From NCBI GenBank assembly GCA_964387535.1, contig CAYLXH010000033.1, forward strand, positions 1-16,897: a stretch of DNA of 16,897 nt. Reading direction: 5' to 3'. A program made the position numbers and the translations under genes. The DNA comes from Butyricicoccus_A sp964387535. GTDB taxonomy: Bacteria > Bacillota > Clostridia > Oscillospirales > Butyricicoccaceae. This document shows, one piece after another, positions 6,810 to 14,359 of the stretch (position 1 is its first letter; each line of letters opens with the position of its first letter). Under the pieces are notes generated by a model that saw nothing but the letters and a program-made list of their open reading frames with translations, did no database searches and was not told the DNA's origin.

Positions 6810-9800
6810 GTACGAACTGGACCGAGCAGCAGCGGGCGGTCATTGCCAATCGCGGCGGCACGCTGCTGGTTTCGGCGGCAGCTGGGTCCGGAAAGACCGC
6901 CGTTCTGGTCGAGCGTGTGTTGCAGCGAATTACGGACCGGGAGCACCCGTGCGATATTGATTCCTTTTTGATTGTCACATATACCCGCGCTGCAGCCAGT
7001 GAGATGCGCGGAAAAATTGCGGATGCGCTGACCGAGCTGGTGGCAGAGCATCCGGGCGACGCGCATCTGCGCCGGCAGCTCATGCTGGTGCACCGTGCGT
7101 CGATTACGACGGTACACGCGTTCTGCATGTCTCTGCTGCGGGAGCACTATCACGAGCTGGGGCTGCCGCCGGACTTTGGAATGGCGGATGAGAACCAGGA
7201 GCTATCCATTCAGACTGACGTGCTGGAAGAGGTGTTGGAGCAATGCTATGCTGAGGACGATGCCGGGTTTGCGCTGCTGGCAGATGTGATGGGAGCGGGA
7301 CGAGATGACCGGAAGCTGAGCGAAGTGGTACTGGATACGTTCCGCACCCTGCAGTGTTCGCCCAACCCGCTGCGGCAGCTGGAGCAATATCGCAACAGCT
7401 ATGTACAGCCGTTCGACCGGTTTGTCGATACGGCATGGGGCGCCCAGTTGCGGGGCAGAGCGGAGGAGATGACCCGATATGGCGTGCGGCTGCTGGACTG
7501 TGCGCTGGAGGAGATGCTGAGTGCGCCGGACGTGCAGGAGAAGTATGCGCCGGCGTTTCGAAGCGACCGGGAACAGGCGACCGTGCTGCTGACCCTGCTG
7601 GAGGACGGCGCGTGGGATGCCGCCGTAGAGCAGTGCCGCGCGCTGAATGCCTCGCGGACACGGCTGGGCGCGGTGCGAAATTATCCGGATCCGGATTTTC
7701 TCGATCGGCTGAAATCCATGCGGGATACATGGAAAGCGTTGTCCAAAGAGATGATGGAGAAGGTGCTGTGTCTGACCGAGGCAGAGATCCGCGAGGATCA
7801 GGAGCGGATGGCGCCGGCGGTTGCGGCACTGTGTGACACAGTGAAGGCGTTTTCCGAGGCATTTGCAGCGGAAAAGCTGCGCCGGAGTGTGCTGGATTTC
7901 AACGATTTGGAGCACTATGCGCTGAAGTTGCTCGTGCAGGAGGATGGTCAGCCGACGGCACTGGCCAGAGAGATTCGCTTTACCGAGATCATGGTGGACG
8001 AATATCAGGATACGAATGCGGTACAGGATACGATTTTTCGAGCGGTCAGTGAGCAGGAGAGCAATATCTTTATGGTCGGAGACGTCAAACAGAGTATTTA
8101 TCGGTTCCGACAGGCCAACCCGACGATTTTCCTTCACAAGTACCAGGAGTACCGGGATGCAGAGGATGTGGCGGATGCATCACCGCGCCGTATTGTGCTG
8201 TCCCGGAACTTCCGTTCCCGACCGGAGGTGCTGAATAGTGTCAACACGTTGTTTGCGCAGGTAATGAGTGAGGGACTGGGTGACCTGGAGTATACCGAGC
8301 GCGAGGCGCTGCATCCGGGAGCTGTGTATCCGGAATCCGGGGAGGACTACCGCACAGAGCTGTGTCTGCTGGAAACCGGATCGGATGAGGAAGATGCACC
8401 GGAGCGCATCCAACTGGAGGCGGACTTCTGTGCACAGAAAATCCGGCACATGCTGGACAGCGGCTTTCGGGTCACCGACAAAGAGACGCGGCAGCTGCGC
8501 CCCTGCCGTCCGGGAGACTTTGTCATTCTGATGCGCTCGGTGAGTATGCGTCAGCCGATCTACCAGAGCGCACTGCTGCGGTATGGCATGACAGCGAGCA
8601 GTGAGACAGAGGATGAAATTCTGTCAACACCGGAGGTTTTGACGATGCTGTCCCTACTGGAGACGCTGGACAATCCGCACCAGGATCTGCCGCTGTTGGC
8701 TGTACTGCGTTCGCCTCTGATCGGCTTTTCTGAGCAGGATCTGGCGGAAATCCGGTTGACGCAGACGGACTGTGATTTTTATACGGCATTGCGCAGCGCG
8801 GCGCAGCAGCGCCAAGACGTCCGCAGCTTCTGTGACCGCTTGGACGACTGGCGGCTTCAGGCTTCCGATCTGTCGGTACATCAGCTGCTGTGGACGCTGC
8901 TGAATCAGACGGATGCGATGGCGGTGTACGGTGCGATGCCGGGCGGGAAAAACCGTCAGAGGAACCTGATTGCCCTGCTGGAGCGGGCGGCGAAATTTGA
9001 GTCCGGCGTGAGCCGCGGGCTGTTTACATTCGTGCGTGCCATGCGGGATCTGCGCGAGCAGGGAAAGGGAATGAGCATTACCGGGACAGCGTCAGCGGTG
9101 GATGCCGTGCGCATTATGACCATTCACAAATCAAAGGGGCTGGAATTTCCCATTGTGCTGCTGGCAGACTGCAGCAAGCAATTTAATGAGACGGATTTGA
9201 CCCGTCCGGTGCTGCTGCATGAGCAGTTGGGCATTGCGATGAAATGCTTTGATCCGGCGCGCGGATTGCAGTATGACGGAGTGGATCGGCTGGCACTGGC
9301 TTCGCGGCTGCGCGAGGAAAATGTCAGTGAGGAGCTGCGCGTGCTGTATGTGGCGATGACACGTGCCAAGGAAAAGTTGATTGTGACGGCGTCGTTTGAC
9401 AACCTGGAAAAAACGGTGCGAAAATGGGAGCTGGCCGCGGCGATGAGTCCGATGCCGGCATACGCCCTGCGCGCGGCAAAGCAATACAGCATGTGGCTCG
9501 GCACGGCACTGCTGCACTGTCGGTGCGCAGAACGGCTGCGTGCGATGTGTGTCACAGCGCCGCCATTGTCGGAGCAGGAAGAGTCGAGCTGGATGATTTC
9601 CATCCATTCGTATCCTCATCTCGGTGAGCAGCAGGAGCCGGATACGGTACAGATCCGCGAGCTGCCCGATGAACGCGCAGAACTCCCTGTGCTTGTGCCG
9701 TATGCAGCAGAGGCACTGGCCAATCTGCCGTCCAAGCTGACCGCAACGGCGATTGCCGCGGGATTTCGGGCGGAGGAAGCTGGAGAGGGAACACGGAAGC

Positions 9801-10375
9801 CCCAACATCCGCCGGAGCCGCTGCGCCGTCCGTGTTTTGTGCGCGGAGAGCGTCGGTTGTCGTCTGCGGAGATTGGAACGGCACACCATCTGTTTTTGCA
9901 GTTTTGCGATTTTGATGCCTGCCAGACGGCGGAAGGCAGAGAACGGGAGCTGGAGCGCCTGCGCAGCAAACATATTTTGCGCGAGGAACAGGCAGACGCA
10001 GTGTCGTTGGAACGCATCGGACAACTGTTTTGCTCTCCGTTGATGCAACAGATGAGACAGTCCGAGGACGTGCGGAGGGAGTTTAAATTCTCTGTATTGG
10101 TTCCGGCGGAAGAGTATCTGCCCGAAGCCGCAGGCATGCCGGAGGAAGAGGTTTTGCTGCAGGGTGTGGTGGACTGTCTGTTTTGGACACCCGATGGATA
10201 TGTGATTGTGGATTTTAAGACGGACCGCGTACAGCCCGGACAGGAGCGGGCGCGGGCAGAGCGGTATCGGCCGCAGCTGGCGGCGTATCGGCGGGCCGTA
10301 GAGGCGGTGTTTGATCGTCCGGTTGCCGGATGCGCGCTGTTTTTTCTGTACAGCGGACAGGCTGTTTGGCTGTAA
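6806..10375 (+). CDS. addA: AddA, helicase-nuclease subunit A of AddAB
   Basis: A 1189-residue UvrD/RecB-like 3'-5' helicase with a C-terminal nuclease. Superfamily 1 motifs appear in order: Q motif WTEQQ (5-9); Walker A AAAGSGKT (24-31); motif II VDEYQD (D398, E399); motif III VGDVKQSIYRFRQA; motif IV RNFRSRPEVL; motif V TIHKSKGLEFP; motif VI VLYVAMTRAKEKL. The RecB-type nuclease has GTAHHLFLQF, then GVVDCLFW and VDFKTD (D1136, K1138), so both catalytic activities should be intact. The ATG at 6806 overlaps the addB stop as ATGA, with GAGGGGAAGG just before it. With AddB it should unwind and cut DNA ends until Chi and feed RecA recombination. Length is normal for the family. Confidence 0.97.
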   Translation: MSTNWTEQQRAVIANRGGTLLVSAAAGSGKTAVLVERVLQRITDREHPCDIDSFLIVTYTRAAASEMRGKIADALTELVAEHPGDAHLRRQLMLVHRASITTVHAFCMSLLREHYHELGLPPDFGMADENQELSIQTDVLEEVLEQCYAEDDAGFALLADVMGAGRDDRKLSEVVLDTFRTLQCSPNPLRQLEQYRNSYVQPFDRFVDTAWGAQLRGRAEEMTRYGVRLLDCALEEMLSAPDVQEKYAPAFRSDREQATVLLTLLEDGAWDAAVEQCRALNASRTRLGAVRNYPDPDFLDRLKSMRDTWKALSKEMMEKVLCLTEAEIREDQERMAPAVAALCDTVKAFSEAFAAEKLRRSVLDFNDLEHYALKLLVQEDGQPTALAREIRFTEIMVDEYQDTNAVQDTIFRAVSEQESNIFMVGDVKQSIYRFRQANPTIFLHKYQEYRDAEDVADASPRRIVLSRNFRSRPEVLNSVNTLFAQVMSEGLGDLEYTEREALHPGAVYPESGEDYRTELCLLETGSDEEDAPERIQLEADFCAQKIRHMLDSGFRVTDKETRQLRPCRPGDFVILMRSVSMRQPIYQSALLRYGMTASSETEDEILSTPEVLTMLSLLETLDNPHQDLPLLAVLRSPLIGFSEQDLAEIRLTQTDCDFYTALRSAAQQRQDVRSFCDRLDDWRLQASDLSVHQLLWTLLNQTDAMAVYGAMPGGKNRQRNLIALLERAAKFESGVSRGLFTFVRAMRDLREQGKGMSITGTASAVDAVRIMTIHKSKGLEFPIVLLADCSKQFNETDLTRPVLLHEQLGIAMKCFDPARGLQYDGVDRLALASRLREENVSEELRVLYVAMTRAKEKLIVTASFDNLEKTVRKWELAAAMSPMPAYALRAAKQYSMWLGTALLHCRCAERLRAMCVTAPPLSEQEESSWMISIHSYPHLGEQQEPDTVQIRELPDERAELPVLVPYAAEALANLPSKLTATAIAAGFRAEEAGEGTRKPQHPPEPLRRPCFVRGERRLSSAEIGTAHHLFLQFCDFDACQTAEGRERELERLRSKHILREEQADAVSLERIGQLFCSPLMQQMRQSEDVRREFKFSVLVPAEEYLPEAAGMPEEEVLLQGVVDCLFWTPDGYVIVDFKTDRVQPGQERARAERYRPQLAAYRRAVEAVFDRPVAGCALFFLYSGQAVWL

Positions 10376-10394
10376 TCGGGAAGAATACGGAGCT

Positions 10395-10409
10395 CTCTCG
10401 GATCGAGAG
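10395..10409. other. Small hairpin after addA
   Basis: CTCTCG (10395-10400), loop GAT, CGAGAG (10404-10409), 20 bases after the addA stop. It could weakly terminate or protect the addBA message. It is followed by CAGATCGCC, not a T-run, so it is not called a terminator. Confidence 0.3.
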
Positions 10410-10451
10410 CAGATCGCCAAAGAAAAAACTGTCGATTGCAAAAAATTTATC

Positions 10452-10480
10452 TTGCATTTGCGTTGCGGTTGTGGTATTAT
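10452..10480 (+). promoter_or_regulatory. Promoter of rpmE
   Basis: TTGCAT (10452-10457) and TATTAT (10475-10480) with an ideal 17-base spacer, and TGG directly before the -10 as an extended -10. The predicted start is near 10487, about 38 bases before the rpmE ATG. This fits strong housekeeping expression of a ribosomal protein independent of addBA. Confidence 0.75.
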
Positions 10481-10524
10481 GATTTCACGACTGTAAGGCT
10501 TATGCGGAAAGAGGTGAAACAAGA

Positions 10525-10728
10525 ATGAAGGAAGGAATCCATCCGAAGTACGTACCGACAACGATCCGTTGTGCTTGCGGCGCCGTTTATGAGACTGCTT
10601 CTACGAAGGAGAACATCTCGGTTGAGATTTGTTCGAAGTGCCATCCGTTCTTTACCGGTAAGCAGAAGCTTGTAGATACTGGCGGACGCGTTGACCGCTT
10701 CAAGAAGAGATTTAATCTGGACAAGTAA
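10525..10728 (+). CDS. rpmE: Ribosomal protein L31, zinc-binding form
   Basis: A 67-residue protein of the large ribosomal subunit, with the typical start MKEGIHPKYVP and end VDRFKKRFNL. The zinc ligands are present (C16, C18, C36, C39 in CAC and CSKC), which makes this the C+ zinc form rather than the Cys-free form used under zinc starvation. GAGGTG (10511-10516) lies 8 bases before the ATG. The gene stands alone, with its own extended -10 promoter and a strong terminator. No Zur-like operator is obvious upstream. Confidence 0.97.
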   Translation: MKEGIHPKYVPTTIRCACGAVYETASTKENISVEICSKCHPFFTGKQKLVDTGGRVDRFKKRFNLDK

Positions 10729-10735
10729 TCAAGTG

Positions 10736-10761
10736 AACCCGTCTGTGTCAGACGGGTTTTT
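10736..10761 (+). terminator. Intrinsic terminator of rpmE
   Basis: Perfect 10-bp stem AACCCGTCTG (10736-10745), loop TGT, CAGACGGGTT (10749-10758), then TTT and a further T5 stretch (TGATTTTT, 10761-10768). It begins 7 bases after the rpmE stop. Confidence 0.93.
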
Positions 10762-10802
10762 GATTTTTCCGAACGGAATGATAGACAAAAGGAGTGGTGA
10801 GA

Positions 10803-11198
10803 ATGCTGAGAGAACGGGCAGAACAGTATTATCAGCAAGGAAAGTACAACTGTGCCGAGACAATTCTTCGTGCGGCGAATGAGGAATACGGTCTGGGCCT
10901 GGATGAGCGCGCGTTGAAACTGGTCGGCGGCTTCGGTGCCGGCATGGGATGCGGACAGACCTGCGGTGCGCTGTGCGGCGGCGTCTGTGTGATCAGCGCG
11001 ATGGAGATTGAGGAAACCGCGATGCGGACCAAAACGCTGGGACCCAAGACGCGCAAGCTGGTCGCCGCGTTTCGACAGATTCTCGGTGACACCGAGTGCA
11101 AAAATCTGGTGGCAAAGTATAAAAAGCCGGGAAGCGGATGCCTGGACACCGTGCTGCTCGGTTGTGACGCGTTGGAACAGGCGCTCCGCGAGGAGTAA
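10803..11198 (+). CDS. C_GCAxxG_C_C family putative redox protein
   Basis: A 131-residue Cys-rich soluble protein matching the C_GCAxxG_C_C family: KYNCAETIL near the start (C17), the glycine-rich core GGFGAGMGCGQTCGALCGG (C50, C54, C58), then C62, C99 (DTECKNL), C113 and C121 (LLGCDAL). The family is thought to be redox-active or to carry a metal or cluster, but its biochemical role is not known. I use ATG 10803 because AAGGAG (10789-10794) is well spaced; GTG codons at 10794 and 10797 overlap that site. The gene starts about 40 bases after the rpmE terminator, so expression depends on a promoter inside that short space or on read-through. It is closed by its own terminator. Confidence 0.85.
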   Translation: MLRERAEQYYQQGKYNCAETILRAANEEYGLGLDERALKLVGGFGAGMGCGQTCGALCGGVCVISAMEIEETAMRTKTLGPKTRKLVAAFRQILGDTECKNLVAKYKKPGSGCLDTVLLGCDALEQALREE

Positions 11199-11220
11199 GG
11201 AAAACTCGGAAAATCTCATG

Positions 11221-11258
11221 GAAAATCTCCCGTTTTTACGGGAGATTTTCTGATTTTT
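11221..11258 (+). terminator. Intrinsic terminator of the C_GCAxxG_C_C gene
   Basis: Perfect 13-bp stem GAAAATCTCCCGT (11221-11233), loop TTTT, ACGGGAGATTTTC (11238-11250), then TGATTTTT (11251-11258). It lies 22 bases after the stop codon. Confidence 0.92.
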
Positions 11259-11261
11259 CCA

Positions 11262-11291
11262 CTGGAAGAGCGGCAGGAAAGGTGATATACT
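11262..11291 (+). promoter_or_regulatory. Candidate promoter of hflX-yigZ
   Basis: TATACT (11286-11291) is preceded by TGA, giving an extended -10 (TGATATACT). The -35 is weak: CTGGAA at 11262-11267 with an 18-base spacer. It lies after a terminator and 33 bases before the hflX ATG, so a promoter is needed here. The -35 overlaps the small palindrome TTCCACTGGAA (11257-11267). Confidence 0.5.
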
Positions 11292-11324
11292 AAATTGGAA
11301 TACTTTCTGTAAGGGGGTGCGGTA

Positions 11325-12602
11325 ATGACTCCGTGGGAGGAACATCAGGAGGAACAGGAACGGGCCGTCCTCGTGGGCCTGCACGCAAACGTGTTTACGG
11401 CGGAGGAGGATGCCAGCTGGAGTTCGCTGGATGAACTGGAAGATCTGTTGGAGACCGCCGGGGGAGAATGTGTTGCGAAGATTTTGCAAAATCGTTCGGC
11501 GCCGGATGCCCGCACCTTTCTTGGTGAGGGAAAGGTTCAGGAGCTGACCGAGCTTGCGCGAAATCAGGATGCATCACTGATCGTGTTTGACAATGAGCTG
11601 TCTCCGTCTCAGATGCGGACGTTGGAGGAGCTGACCGGACGAACCATTCTGGATCGCAGCATGCTGATTCTGGATATTTTTGCCCAGCGCGCCCGTACCG
11701 GAGAGGGTAAACTGCAGGTCGAGCTGGCGCAGTATCAGTATATTCTGCCGCGTCTGGCGGGAATGGGCACGACGCTGTCGCGGTTGGGCGGCGGTATCGG
11801 CACCCGGGGACCGGGAGAAACCAAACTGGAAAGCGACCGACGGCATATCCGCCGCCGGATTGACAAACTGCGCCGCGATTTGGAGGACGTCCGACAGGCG
11901 CGCGCCGTGCAGCGCCGCCGCCGAAAAAAGGCGGAAATCCCGATGGTGGCGATTATTGGATACACCAATGCGGGAAAGTCCACACTGCTCAATACGCTGA
12001 CGGATGCGAAGATAGAGGCAAATGACCGCCTGTTTGACACACTGGATCCGACGACGCGCAAGCTGCGTATTTCGGACACACAGGAGATTCTGTTGTCAGA
12101 TACCGTTGGTTTCATCCGAAAGCTGCCGCATCATTTGGTGTCCGCGTTTAAGGCGACGCTGGAAGAACTCGCGTATGCCGATGTGCTGCTGCACGTTGTG
12201 GACATTTCCAGCGAGGACTGGCGTGAGCAAGCGGAGACCGTCGACAAGGTGGTCAATCAGCTGGACGCCGGAGGCATTCCGCAGATTCTGGTGTGCAACA
12301 AGGCAGATCAGTGCGACAATCCAGATTTGATTCCGGGGGGCAGCGGTGTGGTTGCGATTTCTGCCAAATATGGACGCGGAATGGAGGAACTCAAACGGGC
12401 GATCGAAGAAGCGTTGGGTCGCGGAAAACACCGTGTCACGCTGCTCATTCCGTATAACCAGGGCTATCGGCTGGATCAGATTCACCAGGAAGCGAAGGTG
12501 TACGCGACAGAATATGAGGCAGACGGTACCCGAATTGACATAGAATGTGATGATAAGCTGTACGGCCAGCTTCGCGAATATGAGGTGACAGCAGATGAGT
12601 GA
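11325..12602 (+). CDS. hflX: GTPase HflX, ribosome-associated
   Basis: A 425-residue GTPase of the Obg-HflX superfamily, close to the usual family length. The N-terminal HflX domain holds ARTFLGEGKVQEL and the diagnostic glycine-rich SRLGGGIGTRGPGETKLESD segment, followed by a basic linker (RRRRKK). The G domain has G1 GYTNAGKST (from G212), G3 DTVGF, G4 NKAD and G5 SAK. HflX binds the 50S subunit and in studied bacteria splits stalled or stressed ribosomes. The start ATG at 11325 follows a G-rich ribosome site (AAGGGGGTG, about 11310-11318). It overlaps yigZ by 8 bases, so the two are probably translated together. Confidence 0.96.
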   Translation: MTPWEEHQEEQERAVLVGLHANVFTAEEDASWSSLDELEDLLETAGGECVAKILQNRSAPDARTFLGEGKVQELTELARNQDASLIVFDNELSPSQMRTLEELTGRTILDRSMLILDIFAQRARTGEGKLQVELAQYQYILPRLAGMGTTLSRLGGGIGTRGPGETKLESDRRHIRRRIDKLRRDLEDVRQARAVQRRRRKKAEIPMVAIIGYTNAGKSTLLNTLTDAKIEANDRLFDTLDPTTRKLRISDTQEILLSDTVGFIRKLPHHLVSAFKATLEELAYADVLLHVVDISSEDWREQAETVDKVVNQLDAGGIPQILVCNKADQCDNPDLIPGGSGVVAISAKYGRGMEELKRAIEEALGRGKHRVTLLIPYNQGYRLDQIHQEAKVYATEYEADGTRIDIECDDKLYGQLREYEVTADE

Positions 12603-13236
12603 GCACAGCTATCTGGTTCCGTATGAAGAGCACGGAACCGATCGCTTTGAAGAGAAGAAATCCAAGTTTATTGGCGATATTTACCGCGTGGAGACCCCGG
12701 AGGAGGCTGTGGCGAAAATCAATGAAGTCAAGGCCAAATACCGCGATTCCCGTCATCACTGTTATGCGTATATCATCCGGGAGGGCAACTATATGCGTTA
12801 CTCGGACGACGGTGAGCCGCAGGGAACCGCGGGTATGCCGATTTTGGAGGTGCTGCGCCATGCCGGTGTGACCAATGCCGTGTGCATTGTCACACGCTAT
12901 TTCGGAGGAATTTTGCTGGGAACCGGAGGGCTGGCACGCGCCTATACCAAAGGCGCACAGATTGCGTTGGCGGCCGCCGGGCTGGCACAGATGGATCGCT
13001 ATTCCCTGATGCTGCTGAGCTGTCCATACAATATGCACGATACGATTCAGAAGCTGCTTCCGGAGCACGATGCCACGGTGGATGACATCGAGTATGGCGC
13101 GGACGTGACGCTGACCATCGCACTGCCGGAGGGACGGGAAGAGGAGCTGAATCGCGCGTTGATGGACGCAACGGCGGGAAGTGTGACGGCGGAATATGTC
13201 GAAAGCCGGTTTATGGGACGAAAAGTCTCCGATTGA
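12595..13236 (+). CDS. yigZ: YigZ/IMPACT-family protein (UPF0029)
   Basis: A 213-residue protein. The N-terminal UPF0029/IMPACT domain is clear: YSDDGEPQGTAGMPILEVL and the family signature VTRYFGGILLGTGGLARAYT. A smaller DUF1949-type C-terminal domain follows (about 135-205). The eukaryotic relative IMPACT regulates the kinase GCN2; the bacterial function is not settled. GAGGTGA (12582-12588) precedes the ATG. The gene begins inside the end of hflX with an 8-base overlap, which implies translational coupling and possibly a shared translation-related role. Confidence 0.92.
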   Translation: MSEHSYLVPYEEHGTDRFEEKKSKFIGDIYRVETPEEAVAKINEVKAKYRDSRHHCYAYIIREGNYMRYSDDGEPQGTAGMPILEVLRHAGVTNAVCIVTRYFGGILLGTGGLARAYTKGAQIALAAAGLAQMDRYSLMLLSCPYNMHDTIQKLLPEHDATVDDIEYGADVTLTIALPEGREEELNRALMDATAGSVTAEYVESRFMGRKVSD

Positions 13237-13257
13237 AAATCTTTTTTCTGTTTTTTT
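13215..13257 (+). terminator. Possible terminator after yigZ
   Basis: A short stem GGGAC (13215-13219), loop GAAAA, GTCTC (13225-13229), including one G-T pair, overlaps the end of yigZ. It is followed by two T-runs (13242-13247 and 13251-13257). The stem is weak and 12 bases separate it from the first T-run, so this is tentative. The second T-run also forms an AT-only palindrome (13251-13266). Confidence 0.35.
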
Positions 13258-13266
13258 ATAAAAAAA

Positions 13267-13299
13267 AGAGGAATTTGACGATGCATTGCGTATTATACT
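13267..13299 (+). promoter_or_regulatory. Promoter region of dgt-dnaG-rpoD, element spacing unusual
   Basis: TTGACG (13275-13280) and a TATTATACT block (13291-13299) look like -35 and -10 boxes. TATACT (13294-13299) is only 13 bases from the -35, too close for the housekeeping sigma factor; a 16-base spacing gives only ACTAAT. AGAGGAATT (13267-13275) matches the -35 consensus known for sigma-H in Bacillus, but no good GAAT -10 follows. An AT-rich stretch lies upstream (13241-13267). Some promoter is needed here; which elements are used is open. Confidence 0.4.
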
Positions 13300-13332
13300 A
13301 ATAGAGAGTTTTCTTCCAAAGGAGGGGACAGG

Positions 13333-14328
13333 ATGCAGACCACGCGTGAGATGCTGGAACAGCGTGAACGGGACATGCTTTGTGAGCGTGCGGCGCTGGC
13401 GGCAAACAGTCGGGGGCGCATCCGGCCCATTGCACCGTGTCCGCATCGAACCTGTTTCCAGCGGGATCGTGACAGGATTATCCATACTAAGGCGTTTCGC
13501 CGTCTGAGCCACAAAACGCAGGTTTTTATCTCGCCGGAGGGAGACCATTACCGGGATCGCCTGACGCACACGCTGGAAGTCACGCAGATTGCGCGGACGA
13601 TTGCACGCAGTCTGCGGCTCAACGAAGATTTGACGGAGGCGATTGCCCTGGGACATGACTTGGGTCATACTCCGTTTGGTCATACCGGAGAGCGGGTGCT
13701 CAATGAGCTCAGCCCGTTCCGCCATAACGAACAGAGTCTGCGAGTCGTCGACCACCTTGAGCGAAACGGTGCGGGACTCAACCTGTCGTGGGAAGTTCGA
13801 AACGGGATTGTCTGCCATACCGGACGGCAGCATGCCGCCACATTGGAAGGGCGCATTGTTCATTTTGCAGACCGGATTGCCTATATCAACCACGATATTG
13901 ACGATGCGATTCGGGCAGGACTGCTGGTGGAAGAACAGCTTCCGGCCGACGCGCTGTGCGTGCTGGGATATAACCATGGCGATCGCATTGATACGATGGT
14001 GGCGGATATGATCCGGTACGGGCAGGAGCGGCAGGACATCGGCATGTCTCCGGAGGTACATGACGCGATGATGACGCTGCGCAGCTATCTGTTTGACAGC
14101 GTGTATGGACAGGCCAATGGAGATTCGGATAAGGTCACGGTGGTGCTGAAGGCGCTGTTTGACTATTTCCTTGGACACATGGATGAGCTGCCGGAGGACT
14201 ATCAGGTCAACCGTGGACGCGATGGCGACAAGCGGATTGTCTGTGACTATATCGCGGGAATGACCGATCGGTATGCCATCGCCAAATATATGGAGTTATT
14301 TATTCCGCAGAGCTGGAATATCAAATAG
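13333..14328 (+). CDS. dgt: dGTPase-like HD-domain phosphohydrolase
   Basis: A 331-residue protein of the deoxyguanosinetriphosphate triphosphohydrolase family, Gram-positive short type. The HD metal site is complete: H79 (DRLTHTLEV), H108-D109 (ALGHDLGHTPFGHTGE) and D180 (HFADRIAYINHDID). The conserved RDRDRIIHTKAFRRLSHKTQ segment near residue 45 is also present. These enzymes cut dNTPs to nucleoside and triphosphate and help balance precursor pools. A very strong site AAAGGAGGGG (13318-13327) precedes the ATG. It is the first gene of the group with dnaG (31-base gap) and rpoD, as seen in several Clostridia, so nucleotide pool control is linked with replication priming. Confidence 0.93.
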   Translation: MQTTREMLEQRERDMLCERAALAANSRGRIRPIAPCPHRTCFQRDRDRIIHTKAFRRLSHKTQVFISPEGDHYRDRLTHTLEVTQIARTIARSLRLNEDLTEAIALGHDLGHTPFGHTGERVLNELSPFRHNEQSLRVVDHLERNGAGLNLSWEVRNGIVCHTGRQHAATLEGRIVHFADRIAYINHDIDDAIRAGLLVEEQLPADALCVLGYNHGDRIDTMVADMIRYGQERQDIGMSPEVHDAMMTLRSYLFDSVYGQANGDSDKVTVVLKALFDYFLGHMDELPEDYQVNRGRDGDKRIVCDYIAGMTDRYAIAKYMELFIPQSWNIK

Positions 14329-14359
14329 GACTGACGGAGAACAAAAGGGAGATGCGGGA

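Noticed and set aside
9131..10561. 476-codon minus-strand frame opposite addA
   Set aside because: Opposite the conserved helicase motifs and nuclease domain of AddA and extending into rpmE; no domain of its own.
12445..14178. 577-codon minus-strand frame opposite hflX/yigZ/dgt
   Set aside because: It lies opposite three genes with clear family motifs; long antisense frames are common in GC-rich coding DNA. The His/Arg/Gln-rich product matches no family.
14273..14359. Upstream start for dnaG at 14273
   Set aside because: It would begin inside dgt in another frame and add 29 residues not seen in primases; ATG 14360 has a good ribosome site and the family-typical start.
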